NCBI GenBank assembly: GCA_965223255.1
Contig: CBDCWA010000002.1
Coordinates: forward strand, 868,001-932,000
Origin: CBDCWA01 sp965223255
Lineage (GTDB): Bacteria > Pseudomonadota > Alphaproteobacteria > Rhizobiales > Hyphomicrobiaceae
Reading direction: 5' to 3'
DNA: 64,000 nucleotides
Shown: in pieces, positions 7,710 through 16,996 of the stretch
Layout: every line of letters begins with the position of its first letter
Position numbering within the stretch: position 1 is the first letter of the stretch
Position numbers and translations under genes: made by a program
The notes under the pieces: generated by a model
Database searches by the model: none
What the model saw: the letters and a program-made list of their open reading frames with translations, nothing else
Told to the model about the DNA's origin: nothing

Positions 7710-9137
7710 TTAATGTCCTCCTTCGTCTCCGCCTTCGGCAGGTGCCGAGGCAACCATCACTGGCCCGCCGCCCTCTCCGGGAAGACGGCCGCTCAAGATT
7801 TGCTGAAGATTGATGCGAGCACGCCAGTAGGCACGCAAGGCCGAGATATAGCGGCGCTGGGCCAGGATCTGTTCCCGCTTGGCGCGCACCAGCCCGAAGA
7901 CGTCACGCTGCATCGCATTATATTGCTGCTGTGTGGCACGGAGCAGGCGGTTTTGTTGCGGGATTATGGCTCTTCGATAATAGATCGCTGTCTTGGCTGC
8001 TGTAAGGAACTCAGCCCGTGCAACCCGTGCCGCTGACCGCACCTTTACGCCCATTGCCCAATATTGATCTTGGGCTTGGCGTATTTCCATAATGCTGCGT
8101 GCCTTTTTGGCTTGGCCCTGGTCAAAGAGCGGTAGAGTGACGTCAAACGTCAGGCCAAGCTCGCGTTCATCCTCTGTCTTCTCCCATTCAACCCCGCCGC
8201 GAAGGCTGGGAATAAGCGCCTGCTTGTTGGTGAGTTGGTGGGTGTACCCCAAAGTGATTAATCGTTGGCGAAGTTCTGCAAGATTTAGACTTTGATCGAC
8301 GGCGCGTCTCTCAATGCGCGAAAATCTTTTCCGGCTGTCTCTGGCCGGTCTTAGGCGTCGCGGGGCTGACCAACGTTTTGTTTGACGGCCCGCCAATCCC
8401 ATCAGCACATTCAAGGTCTCGCGGGTCTCTGCTTCGCGTGCCACAGCAATCGCCAAATCCAGCTTCGCCTGAGTAAGAACATTCTGTTGTTGTTCAAATT
8501 CAAGCGGCGTTGAATTGCCGGCTTCTCTGATTGCTTTGGCCGCCGTCAGGGTCGCACGTGCAGTTTTTTCAACATCCCTGAGCAAAGACACTTCCTGACG
8601 CGCCGCGACATAATCAAAGTAGGCACGATACGTATCAGACGCCAAGTCAATGACCGCGCCGGACACTTTGATTTTTGTTTCTTCGAGAGCAGATGTTGCA
8701 ACCGCTTGCCTATGGCGTTTCCAGACCAGACTGATGAAATTGAATACGGTACCAAGCGCTATATTTGCTGCAGCGGCTTCAGGCTTGTACGGCCAAAGAA
8801 TTGCGCCGTCCAAAGACGGGTTTGTCAGCAATCCAGCTTGGACCACATCCGCTTGTGCAATCCCAAGGCTCGCGTACGTTGCCTGAAGAGATTTGTTATT
8901 GAGAAGCGCGATCTGGGCCGCAGCGGACGGTGTCAACCGACGCGATAACCGGCGGTTGATGAGCTGTTGCGATTTTGCCTGATAAGGGCCCTTTGGATCC
9001 CATTTAATCTGTTTCCCGGTACGCGAGCGCACATCCTCTGCGACGTCTTGAAACGCCAATTCTGGCGATACGCTTGCACAACCTGTCAACCCCACCACCA
9101 GAAGACTGCCCGCAGATAGCAAAATTGTCTTTTTCAT
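7710..9137 (-). CDS. TolC/CusC-family outer-membrane efflux lipoprotein
   Basis: A 475-residue protein with lipobox LTGC (Cys20) and two long alpha-helical halves typical of the OEP family (PF02321). The N-terminal half carries SLGIAQADVVQAGLLTNPSL and the C-terminal half RREQ-like coiled segments. Such trimers form the outer-membrane channel of RND or ABC efflux systems. No inner-membrane pump or adaptor is adjacent; the cluster pairs it instead with an oxidase, CusF-like protein and cytochrome c', an arrangement seen in some environmental copper clusters. The C-terminal tail is Gly/Ala-rich and ends GGH. Confidence 0.88.
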   Translation of the reverse strand: MKKTILLSAGSLLVVGLTGCASVSPELAFQDVAEDVRSRTGKQIKWDPKGPYQAKSQQLINRRLSRRLTPSAAAQIALLNNKSLQATYASLGIAQADVVQAGLLTNPSLDGAILWPYKPEAAAANIALGTVFNFISLVWKRHRQAVATSALEETKIKVSGAVIDLASDTYRAYFDYVAARQEVSLLRDVEKTARATLTAAKAIREAGNSTPLEFEQQQNVLTQAKLDLAIAVAREAETRETLNVLMGLAGRQTKRWSAPRRLRPARDSRKRFSRIERRAVDQSLNLAELRQRLITLGYTHQLTNKQALIPSLRGGVEWEKTEDERELGLTFDVTLPLFDQGQAKKARSIMEIRQAQDQYWAMGVKVRSAARVARAEFLTAAKTAIYYRRAIIPQQNRLLRATQQQYNAMQRDVFGLVRAKREQILAQRRYISALRAYWRARINLQQILSGRLPGEGGGPVMVASAPAEGGDEGGH

Positions 9138-9152
9138 AGTCTTTCCTCCCGA

Positions 9153-9407
9153 TTAGTGACGATGGTGTGAACCACCGCCACTCGCCGGCTTCTGCGAGCT
9201 TGGCTGGCCGCTTGGTTGTTGTTGCCCTGGCAATCGTGGACGCACAGTCTGAAGCTCCGGCCGCAAGGAGGCAGGCGCGCCGATTGGACGTCCTGATTGA
9301 GATGACGCATTTGCCGGATGGTTGGGCGACAACTCAGTATTGGGAGGTCGTGGTTCGCAGCCCATCAGGCCGACGGACAGAAGTGCGCATGAAAGTAGCT
9401 TTTTCAC
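9153..9407 (-). CDS. Small proline-rich lipoprotein
   Basis: An 84-residue protein with lipobox LMGC (Cys17) followed by a low-complexity Pro/Gln/Ser-rich segment and a His-rich end (GGGSHHRH) that could bind metal. I recognise no domain. It is 15 bases upstream of the TolC-like gene on the same strand and probably co-transcribed. Confidence 0.65.
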   Translation of the reverse strand: MKKLLSCALLSVGLMGCEPRPPNTELSPNHPANASSQSGRPIGAPASLRPELQTVRPRLPGQQQPSGQPSSQKPASGGGSHHRH

Positions 9408-9532
9408 GATGATTGATCTCCAAGGACAGCGAATTTCTCCGCCAATCTAAGCCTGTGAGTCTACGGTAACTGATTCTGTGACCACGGTTGTCAAGACCAA
9501 AGATCACTTGTCAGTTTCTTCGCAAACGGAGA

Positions 9533-9982
9533 TCAAATACGTAAGCGTGCGGTCTGACGTAGAATAGAAATCTGAGTAACAGGGGGACCAAAGGCAGGCA
9601 ATAACTGCTTCAGAACCCCATGGACTTGGGGCACAAAAACATGAAATCTTGCTGCTCCCACGATAGGCTGGTCTGGCTCTACGGTCCCAGCCGCCAATCC
9701 GCGTAAATTGTCAATCGCGGGTTTGGTAAACCAGCTATCACAGTTCCAATCGCAATCATGGCCATGCCCGTTATGATCATCGATGCCAAAATGACGATTA
9801 TGTGAGTCAGCCGACCAATGATCAGGCCCGAGCTGAGTAATAGGCCGCTTGGATTGTTCGGTGGACGAGCCAACACCATCGGTTCCCACATGGCTGCCAG
9901 CCGCTGGCGTTACTGCATGCGAAACCACGCATGGTGCAAAGACCATGGCCACGATTAGCATCAATGACAGCAGACGGCGCAT
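9533..9982 (-). CDS. Secreted His-rich hypothetical protein
   Basis: The predicted 149-residue protein starts MRRLLSLMLIVAMVF, a signal peptide ending near SHA, and contains a His/Asp-rich stretch (DDHNGHGHDCDWNCDSW) with two Cys that could bind metal. Hypothetical proteins of this shape often precede CusC/TolC-like genes in cop/cus clusters. The start at 9982 gives the signal peptide; the frame extends 12 codons further upstream. It is the first gene of the leftward copper cluster. Function unknown. Confidence 0.6.
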   Translation of the reverse strand: MRRLLSLMLIVAMVFAPCVVSHAVTPAAGSHVGTDGVGSSTEQSKRPITQLGPDHWSADSHNRHFGIDDHNGHGHDCDWNCDSWFTKPAIDNLRGLAAGTVEPDQPIVGAARFHVFVPQVHGVLKQLLPAFGPPVTQISILRQTARLRI

Positions 9983-10301
9983 CAAATATTCACTAGTTGG
10001 GTTCTGATCCTTCCTCACTTACAGTATCGGCTGTTAAAAATCCCAATGAAAAACAGGTGATCACATAAGATTGAACTCTTACGTTGCTGAAATCACACAT
10101 CTTTTCGATGATGCTATTTGGCTGGGACCTTATATTGACCATTAGACGAAGGGTCTGCAAAGCTCAAAACGAGACCAGAAATCAGTGAATTGTTATGCAA
10201 CTTGGAATGTCTTGTTTCCCGCCAGGGGGTTAAGACACAGCGCCAACAACACCAAGGTTTCTTAACGCGTCGAATTCGGACTTCCAGCAAGTGAACATAA
10301 G

Positions 10302-10778
10302 ATGTGGCAGCACCTCAAACAGCTTTTTGGCCAATCGGTAGGACTTACCATAATTGTTTGGGTATTATTGTTCGTATTGATTGTTGGTCCGATGATCGGC
10401 TTCGGAATATATCACTTTTTCGTCGAACAACCGGAACATCATGTCACCGCGGTACCCCCATCAGAATCCTATCGGTCCGTGAGGCTCTCACCCGATGCAA
10501 AAAAAGGAAAATTGATTTACGATCGCGCGTGTCAAAGTTGTCATGGACGTTACGGGACTGGCAGTACTAAGGGACCAGCGTTGCTAGCATATCTTGCCAG
10601 GCATCATTCAAACCAAACTTTCTATGACGCGGTCAGAAACGGTGTAAAGCAACACCATTGGTCTTTTGGCGATATGCCTGCGATCCCCGGCGTAAAACGC
10701 GATGACGTAACTAACATCATAAAATTCATCCGTGAACTTCAAAAGCACAAGCAGCGCCCAGACCAGGATGATCAATAG
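10302..10778 (+). CDS. Membrane-anchored cytochrome c
   Basis: The 158-residue protein has one N-terminal membrane helix (about residues 14-38) and a periplasmic class I cytochrome c domain with heme motif CQSCH (77-81) and a probable axial Met in GDMPAIPG. Its second half closely resembles the cytochrome encoded at 26152-26595 (HHW.FGDMP...GV..DDV..II..RELQ), so the two are paralogs at opposite ends of the copper region. It may carry electrons from copper oxidation to a terminal oxidase; that role is inferred. Confidence 0.85.
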   Translation: MWQHLKQLFGQSVGLTIIVWVLLFVLIVGPMIGFGIYHFFVEQPEHHVTAVPPSESYRSVRLSPDAKKGKLIYDRACQSCHGRYGTGSTKGPALLAYLARHHSNQTFYDAVRNGVKQHHWSFGDMPAIPGVKRDDVTNIIKFIRELQKHKQRPDQDDQ

Positions 10779-11052
10779 TTGACAGCTCAACCGCCGATGA
10801 CTCTGCTCAACATTACATGCGGTGACGCATTGGAACGAGAATAGGTCGCATATTTTCTTCGGAAGTCGATAAAGCAGCTCTTCGTTGAATCTTTTTTTGT
10901 TTAATGTAGATTTGATTAGCCTATTAAAGGTAGTCTGCGACGGAACGGCATCGCCCGTCATGTTGTTGGTGCCCGAACTAGGTGCTGGAACCAGATACTG
11001 ATTGCCGGTCGGCATAAGTGAGCGCATGCTCTAATTGCAATCTGGGTTATGA

Positions 11053-11973
11053 GTGCTCGTGAGAACAACTCTCCTACTCTTGTTGATCACTTTATCCGAA
11101 GCAACCATTGGAGTTTTCGTAAAACTCACTGGCGACGCGATTCCGATCCATACACTCAATTTCTATGCACTAGGGTTTGCTGCAGCGTTCTTGCTCGTAG
11201 CTATGCCAATAGCAACTGGTCAGGGGCTTAGGTTCCCAAAAGACAACATCAAGGATACGATAATAATTGGCGCATTGATTGCCACCCAAATAAGCGTCTT
11301 TAACTTTGCTATGACCCTGGTGCCAATCGCCAATGCAGTGATTTTCTGGAGTGTCGCACCATTTTTTACCTTCATATTCTCAAAGCTGTTCCTCGGTGAA
11401 CCAGCCCGCCTGAGCTACATCTTGATCTTCGCGCTGGCCATATTTGGCATTGTATTGGCAAATCCCCTCCAAGAAGGTGCCATGCTCGGTAATCTTGTGG
11501 CCTTGATCGATGGTGCGATCTACGCGGCCATGATTACGTATATGCGGTACGAAGGAAAGTCGGAAATCGGTAACGACATCGCGTGGTCTATGCTGGTGGC
11601 TGCTTTGTTATTGCTGCCAGCGTTAATTTTTTCTGGCCCAGGCGCAATTGGTGGTGCGGCGTACTATCCCAAAATCGGATTAGAGGTGCCGTATATATTG
11701 TGGGCTGCGGGATTAGGGGTGGTGTCAACCGGATTTGCTTATTTTGGAATTTCGATAGTGCTAAAAACACTCAACGCTAACGTTTATTCTCTAGTCGACA
11801 TCATTGTATCCCCGGTGGTCGCGTCGACACTGGGCTTTCTCATCTTCTATGAAGTTCCTTCAAGAGGTATGATTTATGGCGGCGTGCTGCTTTTGTTTGC
11901 AGGTTTTTGGCTGACGCGCGAGATGTCAAAAGGAGCGGAAAACAAAGCGGTGCACCCGTGTCAATGCCGATGA
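11053..11973 (+). CDS. EamA/DMT-superfamily transporter
   Basis: A protein of about 306 residues with ten hydrophobic segments arranged as two EamA repeats (RhaT/YdcZ-like drug/metabolite transporters). The second repeat ends with the typical ...GFLIFYEVPS... and GVLLLFAGFWLT helices. The start is a GTG at 11053 or a second GTG at 11059. Substrate unknown. It stands alone between the cytochrome c and the convergent PPK2 gene and has no visible link to metals. Confidence 0.8.
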   Translation: MLVRTTLLLLLITLSEATIGVFVKLTGDAIPIHTLNFYALGFAAAFLLVAMPIATGQGLRFPKDNIKDTIIIGALIATQISVFNFAMTLVPIANAVIFWSVAPFFTFIFSKLFLGEPARLSYILIFALAIFGIVLANPLQEGAMLGNLVALIDGAIYAAMITYMRYEGKSEIGNDIAWSMLVAALLLLPALIFSGPGAIGGAAYYPKIGLEVPYILWAAGLGVVSTGFAYFGISIVLKTLNANVYSLVDIIVSPVVASTLGFLIFYEVPSRGMIYGGVLLLFAGFWLTREMSKGAENKAVHPCQCR

Positions 11974-12025
11974 AACCAAAAATGGAAAGCTCCTATATTT
12001 GACCGCTAACGGTTATATTAATTGA

Positions 12026-12805
12026 TCAGTGCACGAGGTGGTCATCGGTTGAAAAAGACCCCTGAAACTTAAAGACAATCCGATCATCGGGTTGGGTGGC
12101 ATGCTCTTTCTTGTCCGGGCAGTCGACGATAGCCAATAAGTGGCGGATAATGTTGAGCCGCGCAGCTTTCTTATTATCTGCGCGTACTATGTACCACGGA
12201 CCATCGTGAGAACTCGTGCGGTTGAGCATGTCATCTCGTGCCCGGGTATAGTCATCCCAGTGATGCACCGCGACGTTGTCAATTGGACTCGACTTCCATT
12301 GCTTCAAGGGATTAGTTCGACGGTCTCTTAAACGCTTTTTCTGTTCAGATTTTGAAATGTCCAAATAGAACTTTATGAGTTGATGACCAGAATGGATCAG
12401 CATCTCTTCCATCCGCACAACTGAATCCATAAAGCCTTTGTACTGAGCCTTCGTGCAAAATCCCATGACGCGCTCGACACCGGCTCGATTGTACCAGCTT
12501 CGGTTCATCAGAACCATTTCTCCTGTGGCTGGTAGGTGATTGACGTAGCGCTGGAAATACCAAGAGTGCTGGTCACGATCAGACGGTTTTCCGAGGGCAA
12601 CCACTCGCGTTTCACGCGGGCTTAGGTGTTGCGTAATCCGCTTGATCGCGCCGTCCTTTCCCGCTGCGTCGCGCCCTTCGAATATGACAAGAAAACGCAG
12701 GTCGTTGTTAATTAGCTGCCTCTGGAATTTCACCAACTCAATCTGCAGTTCTTTGAGCTCTTTTTTTTTATCTTTTCTTAGATATGTTCGCGCATGTCTT
12801 GTCAC
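12026..12805 (-). CDS. ppk2: Polyphosphate kinase 2 (PPK2 family)
   Basis: The 259-residue protein is a single-domain PPK2, which transfers phosphate between polyphosphate and nucleotides. Walker A reads GRDAAGKD (44-51), followed by the conserved SPRETRVVALGKPSDRD and NRSWYNRAGVERVMGF segments and the lid region. Length and motifs fit class I enzymes. Polyphosphate binds metals and buffers phosphate, so co-location with metal genes may be functional; it is the last gene of the long leftward block. Which nucleotide it prefers cannot be read from sequence. Confidence 0.92.
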   Translation of the reverse strand: MTRHARTYLRKDKKKELKELQIELVKFQRQLINNDLRFLVIFEGRDAAGKDGAIKRITQHLSPRETRVVALGKPSDRDQHSWYFQRYVNHLPATGEMVLMNRSWYNRAGVERVMGFCTKAQYKGFMDSVVRMEEMLIHSGHQLIKFYLDISKSEQKKRLRDRRTNPLKQWKSSPIDNVAVHHWDDYTRARDDMLNRTSSHDGPWYIVRADNKKAARLNIIRHLLAIVDCPDKKEHATQPDDRIVFKFQGSFSTDDHLVH

Positions 12806-12847
12806 TTGCGCAGGCCATGACTGTTGGCTCCTTTGGCAGAGTATCTG

Positions 12848-13459
12848 TCAATTTTCCGGTGTGGCGTCGGTATTGTGTTCTGCAGGTCTAAGTGGCCCTG
12901 CTTGAGGTATCGGACAAAATCCCTGGGCCGGGACTGCAAGGGCACTGTTAAATTTGCTCGACATGTTCTGGAATGCAATCAAGCCGGTTAATTCCACCAG
13001 ACTGTCGTCATCGAAGTGCCCTTTGAGACGAGCAATCAAGTCGTTAGTGATCGCTCGGCCAGTAATGGTGACGGCTTCCGCATATTCCAGGACAAGACGC
13101 TCGCGATCATTGAAGTGGTTGCTGTCCGGCCAGTCTGCGACTGCGGTTGCCTTCTCAAGTGATACACCGCGCTTGATGAGCGTTGCCGAATTGAGATCCA
13201 CGCAGAAAGAGCACGAATTAATTTGCGAAACCCGTACCGTCACCAAGGAGCGCAAAACTGGATCGATTGGCGATGACCGACGGTCTATCATTCCATACAA
13301 GGCAGCCACGCCGAGAAAAAGTTTCGGTGCTCGTGCCCAAACCAGAGCGGCGTCGAGTACGGCGCCGTATTTGCGTTTTTGGTTCCAAAAGAAAGGGCGA
13401 AGGTACCACGCATACGACTTCAGCGGCTTGGCTGCGACGACGGGTTGTCTATGGTCCAT
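12848..13459 (-). CDS. Carboxymuconolactone decarboxylase/AhpD-like protein
   Basis: A 203-residue all-helical protein with the CMD-domain motif NSCSFCVDLNSA, whose CxxC pair is the redox centre of AhpD-like alkylhydroperoxidases. The His normally following the CxxC is replaced by an Asn/Asp context, so peroxidase activity is uncertain. The C terminus holds a short Pro/Glu-rich tail. It lies between the PPK2 and Rieske genes on the same strand. A role in peroxide or thiol stress is a family-level inference. Confidence 0.78.
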   Translation of the reverse strand: MDHRQPVVAAKPLKSYAWYLRPFFWNQKRKYGAVLDAALVWARAPKLFLGVAALYGMIDRRSSPIDPVLRSLVTVRVSQINSCSFCVDLNSATLIKRGVSLEKATAVADWPDSNHFNDRERLVLEYAEAVTITGRAITNDLIARLKGHFDDDSLVELTGLIAFQNMSSKFNSALAVPAQGFCPIPQAGPLRPAEHNTDATPEN

Positions 13460-13522
13460 GTTTTTTCCTAATCTTATCAGCTCTTCAGCACTGCGAAAGA
13501 TCCATGCTGATATTAGATCGCG

Positions 13523-14086
13523 CTAACCGATGACAACTGAATTACCAGCAACCAGGCGGTAGGGCGGTATTTCCAGATTACGTGGCGCAGGGCCGCGGCG
13601 AACGCGCCCGGACCTGTCATAGATCGAACCGTGACAGGGACAAAACCAGCCATTGTAGGAGCCCTGAGGATCTGTCGACCGTTGGCCGAGCGGAATGCAA
13701 CCCAGGTGCGTGCACACGCCAACGAGTATCAACCAGCCTGGGTCCTGAACCCGATCAGCATCTCGGGCTGGGTCGATGAGTTTAGGGCTTTCATCATCGG
13801 CACGCGCGGCCGCAATCGCTTGAGGTGTTCTATGCTCGATGAACACCGGGCGACCCTGCCACATGACCGTAATGCGCTGGCCTAATACTATTAGCGACAA
13901 ATCAACGGTGATTTGTGCGGTCGCTCGGACATCGGCGGCCGGGTTCAAGCTGTCGATTGCCGGCCAAAGCGCAGCCGCGGAGCCGATAGAAGCAAAGGCT
14001 CCCGCCGCTAGCACCAAAAAGTCACGCCGGACTTTATCGTGATCATCCGTCTCGAGTACGCTGGCAGCATCATCATGCACTGACAT
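13523..14086 (-). CDS. Rieske 2Fe-2S protein (PetA-like), without cytochrome b partner
   Basis: The predicted 187-residue protein has a twin-arginine-like start (VRRDFLVLAAGAFASIG), a membrane anchor, and the Rieske cluster motifs CTHLGC and CPCHGS with the surrounding GSYNGWF/YDRSGRVRRGPAP of the bc1 iron-sulfur subunit. In bc1 operons petA is followed by petB and petC; here the neighbours are a CMD-like protein and a small membrane protein, so this is a solitary, probably accessory Rieske protein. The ATG at 14086 is preferred to one 11 codons upstream because of its GGAG-type site. Confidence 0.85.
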   Translation of the reverse strand: MSVHDDAASVLETDDHDKVRRDFLVLAAGAFASIGSAAALWPAIDSLNPAADVRATAQITVDLSLIVLGQRITVMWQGRPVFIEHRTPQAIAAARADDESPKLIDPARDADRVQDPGWLILVGVCTHLGCIPLGQRSTDPQGSYNGWFCPCHGSIYDRSGRVRRGPAPRNLEIPPYRLVAGNSVVIG

Positions 14087-14119
14087 CTTCCGCTCCTTTC
14101 TCCGCGCCCCCAATTGCAA

Positions 14120-14581
14120 TCAGCGAGCAGTCAAATGACTTCGCTGGTCAGAACTTCCATAGAGCAACCACCCGTAGAGCAATCCACCAACTGCAGCCGG
14201 GATGACACCAGAGAGCACAAACAGCATCGCGTGTTCGCTACCTCCGAAATAGTTGAACCGGGCATCGATCTGGCTACACAGGAGCGCGCAGGTAGCACCA
14301 ACCGTGAAAAAGATTATGGCCGCAGACCAAAATGCGCGCACACCTTCGAGACGACCGGTGACCAGCACGATGGTCGCAGCCCCTATGACACTGCCCATTG
14401 CAATCCCGCATGTGAGCGTCCAGGTGATTTTGCCGGCAACGCTGCCTTCGGGGAACAAGATCAAGCCCCACACAATCAGATAGACAGCCTCGGCAAGAAC
14501 CGTCATCAGGACGGCAAATGCGATTGGCCGAATGAACAACCATCGGGTGCCGGCCTTATCCATGGCGATGGGCCTCTCCAC
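14120..14581 (-). CDS. Four-helix membrane protein of unknown function
   Basis: A 153-residue protein with four hydrophobic segments (about 13-35, 45-65, 80-100, 115-140) and few charged loops. I recognise no family. Its 5' end overlaps the CDF gene by 26 bases and its 3' end abuts the Rieske gene, so translation is probably coupled with both. It may serve as a membrane partner of the Rieske protein, which lacks its usual cytochrome b, but nothing in the sequence shows heme ligands clearly. Confidence 0.65.
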   Translation of the reverse strand: MERPIAMDKAGTRWLFIRPIAFAVLMTVLAEAVYLIVWGLILFPEGSVAGKITWTLTCGIAMGSVIGAATIVLVTGRLEGVRAFWSAAIIFFTVGATCALLCSQIDARFNYFGGSEHAMLFVLSGVIPAAVGGLLYGWLLYGSSDQRSHLTAR

Positions 14582-15527
14582 TAACAGTTACAGACTGCGG
14601 TTGATCGCCTGCAATCGTCGTGTCAATGGCACGTGATGCACTTTCATCAAGGCAGGTCGTCTCGAGTTGAACCGTCGAGAAGAAGAACTCAAACTCATCC
14701 TTCAAAAGCGCATGCACCTCGCGTTGAATGCCGCTCATCTCTGTTTCTTTTCCGGGCTCAATGCGTAGATGTGCCGAAAATACATAGCGATTAGACGTTA
14801 GCGCCCAGGCGTGAACATGATGAACGTCCGCGACGTGGTCAACGTCGGACAACGTGGCCACCACGCGCTCCAAATCAATGCCGGGCGGCGTGCCCTCCAT
14901 CAAGAGGTGCATGGCATCGCGCATGATGCCCCAGGATGCCCACAGTAGGACAAATCCAAACAGAATGCCGAGGATCGGATCTATGGCCAGGAAGCCCGTG
15001 AACTCAATTACAAGTGCTGCGATGATAATGATGATCGAGCCGACAAAGGTCTGCAAAATGTGCCAGAAGGCACCACGTATATTTAGATCATGACCTTGCT
15101 GTTTATAGAGCAGATAAATCGAGACGAACTCGGTTATAAGACCGCCGGCTGCTGCCAGCAGCATTGGGCCGGTCGGCAAGTCTATCGGCGCATTAAGGCG
15201 CATTGCCCCCATGATGATCACGATGACGGCCATAATGAGCAGAAAGGCACCATTGACCAACGCGCCGATAATTTCTGCCCGGTACCAGCCGAATGTTCTT
15301 GCCGGATCGGCTGGGCGGCGCGCCAGGCGGGCAGCTACAATCGCCAGCAGGACACCACCTACGGCAGAGAACGTGTGAAAGGCATCAGAAATGACCGCGA
15401 TGGACCCGGTGTAAAGACCGATCGCCAGCTCAATGACGAAGTAAATACCCGTAAGCCATCCCGATATCATCAGTGCGCGCCCGGAAGAGGGCAGGTGACC
15501 GCCAGTCGTGCCATGATTGGTCATCAC
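14556..15527 (-). CDS. CDF-family transporter with altered metal site
   Basis: A 323-residue cation diffusion facilitator with six membrane helices and a C-terminal cytoplasmic domain (HVADVHHVHAWALTSNRY). In helix 2 the usual His-x3-Asp is HTFSA (His51, Ala55), and in helix 5 it is HILQT (His156, Thr160), so both transport-site aspartates of typical Zn/Cd exporters are missing. The rest of the family pattern is intact and the frame is undamaged. It may carry another ion or have lost transport. It is cotranscribed with the genes on both sides. Confidence 0.85.
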   Translation of the reverse strand: MMTNHGTTGGHLPSSGRALMISGWLTGIYFVIELAIGLYTGSIAVISDAFHTFSAVGGVLLAIVAARLARRPADPARTFGWYRAEIIGALVNGAFLLIMAVIVIIMGAMRLNAPIDLPTGPMLLAAAGGLITEFVSIYLLYKQQGHDLNIRGAFWHILQTFVGSIIIIIAALVIEFTGFLAIDPILGILFGFVLLWASWGIMRDAMHLLMEGTPPGIDLERVVATLSDVDHVADVHHVHAWALTSNRYVFSAHLRIEPGKETEMSGIQREVHALLKDEFEFFFSTVQLETTCLDESASRAIDTTIAGDQPQSVTVSGEAHRHG

Positions 15528-15557
15528 TTGCCTCCTCCCTAAGCATTCAGATTATGG

Positions 15558-16253
15558 CTACTCTTCTGCTGACCAGGACGGGACAAGGCCAATGTGATTG
15601 TCGACGGACTTGACGCCGGGCGTACCCTCGGCTGCAAGCTGTGCCGCTTTCCTGTTGGCATGGTCGTATGCAATGCCCCAAAGCTGTACGGCGCCATTTT
15701 TCACGATCGCATTCACGAATGGCGCCTCATCTCCGATGGCGGCCTCCAATTCCTTCATGATTTTGTCCCGCAGATCTTTGTCATTGGGCGTGCGGGCGCT
15801 TGTCGCGTCGCCTTGCGCGGCCGCCAGCCCATGCAACAGGTTTGCGCGACTGACGATCCCGACCAGTTTGCTGTCACGCATTACAGGCACACGCTTGATA
15901 TGCTTGCGCTCCAGTAGGCTCGCGATTTCATGAATTGGCGTGTCCTCTGCTACGCTTATCACAGAGCTGGTCATGACATCGGACGCCTGACGAGCGTGAG
16001 ATTTTATATAATCTGCTGTTCGATCGCGTGACGAAAAGAAGTCCGCGATCCACCACGCGTGGCGGTGGTCGGTATCGTTTTCGGCTCGTCGGACCAGGTC
16101 ACCTTCACTAACGAGACCAATAACCTTTCCACCATCACTCACGACCGGTACAGCGCTGATCCTATGCTTTAGGAGTAAAGCGGCAATCTCTTTGACTTCG
16201 GTTTCAGCATGGACTGTTATGACGTTCGTCGTCATGATATCAGACGCTTGCAT
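15558..16253 (-). CDS. CBS-pair and BON domain protein
   Basis: The predicted 231-residue soluble protein has two CBS domains (each with the DIMTTNVITV / DVMTSSVISV start, at about residues 1-60 and 90-150) and a C-terminal BON domain at about 160-225. CBS pairs bind adenine nucleotides; BON domains often bind lipid or membranes. The start at 16253 is supported by a GGAGAG site seven bases upstream. Homologous proteins occur in copper and hypoxia-related clusters. Its function here, perhaps sensing energy state, is not determined. Confidence 0.82.
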   Translation of the reverse strand: MQASDIMTTNVITVHAETEVKEIAALLLKHRISAVPVVSDGGKVIGLVSEGDLVRRAENDTDHRHAWWIADFFSSRDRTADYIKSHARQASDVMTSSVISVAEDTPIHEIASLLERKHIKRVPVMRDSKLVGIVSRANLLHGLAAAQGDATSARTPNDKDLRDKIMKELEAAIGDEAPFVNAIVKNGAVQLWGIAYDHANRKAAQLAAEGTPGVKSVDNHIGLVPSWSAEE

Positions 16254-16342
16254 GTTGGCTCTCCATTGTCCCCAGTGAAGCTTCTCGTTCTCAATAATTC
16301 CCACAGGTTGAACATTCATGGCACTTACTGTGCAGGATAACT

Positions 16343-16996
16343 TCAAGCACCCTCGTCCGTTGTCTGGCGCTTGCTTATGTGCGGGATGAATCCTGGGACG
16401 CGTTTGGCATACGCCAGGTATGTGTCGCCGAACTGTTCTATGGTTTCACGCTCTTCGGTGTGTGCGAGCCGAACGTACATCCAGACGAGTACCGGAAACA
16501 TTGCTAGCGTTAGAATAGTCGGCCATTGAAACAAGAACCCAAGCATCACAAGGATGAACCCGACATATTGTGGGTGGCGGACATAAGAATATGGCCCGGT
16601 GGTTGCAAGCCGTCCTGCTGCCTGTGCATCGTAGAGCACTTTCCAGGCAGACGAGATGATGACGAAGCCGCCGCCAATAAGCGCAAAACTCAAAAGGTGG
16701 AACGGCCCGAAATGCGGGTTGGTCTTCCAGCCGAAAATCATTTCCAACAAGTGACCGGAATCGTGCGCGAACCAATCAATTCCTGGGTAGTTGCTCTGCA
16801 ACCAGCCTGAGAGGAAATAGATGGTCAGTGGAAAGCCGTACATCTCAGTGAAGAGGGCAACAAGAAATGCGCTAAAAGCACCGAAAGAACGCCAATCCCG
16901 GGTCGTACGTGGCTTGAAAAAGCTATAAGCAAAGAGAATAAAGATGGCCGAGTTTATGAACACCAGGAACCACAGCCCGTAGGACGAAGACGTCAT
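16343..16996 (-). CDS. Isoprenylcysteine methyltransferase-like membrane protein (second copy)
   Basis: A 217-residue membrane protein with five or six helices and the ICMT signature GPYSYVRHPQYVGF followed by HTEERETIEQFGDTYLAY. Unlike the shorter copy at 4504, it has an N-terminal extension with WFAHDSGHLLEMIFG. Its start overlaps the stop of the DUF2933 gene in an ATGA arrangement, so the two are translationally coupled. In many proteobacteria this methyltransferase and DUF2933 proteins travel with CopA-type ATPases. The substrate is unknown. Confidence 0.8.
   Translation of the reverse strand: MTSSSYGLWFLVFINSAIFILFAYSFFKPRTTRDWRSFGAFSAFLVALFTEMYGFPLTIYFLSGWLQSNYPGIDWFAHDSGHLLEMIFGWKTNPHFGPFHLLSFALIGGGFVIISSAWKVLYDAQAAGRLATTGPYSYVRHPQYVGFILVMLGFLFQWPTILTLAMFPVLVWMYVRLAHTEERETIEQFGDTYLAYAKRVPGFIPHISKRQTTDEGA

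Noticed and set aside
10128..10160. TTGACC followed by a GACC/GGTC dyad, possible MerR-type promoter
   Set aside because: The arms are too short and no convincing -10 box follows.
10275..10300. A TTCCA-N5-TGAAC dyad just upstream of the cytochrome c gene at 10302, like the CueR-like sites
   Set aside because: The right half is poor, no -35 box is at the right spacing, and the site lies too close to the start codon.
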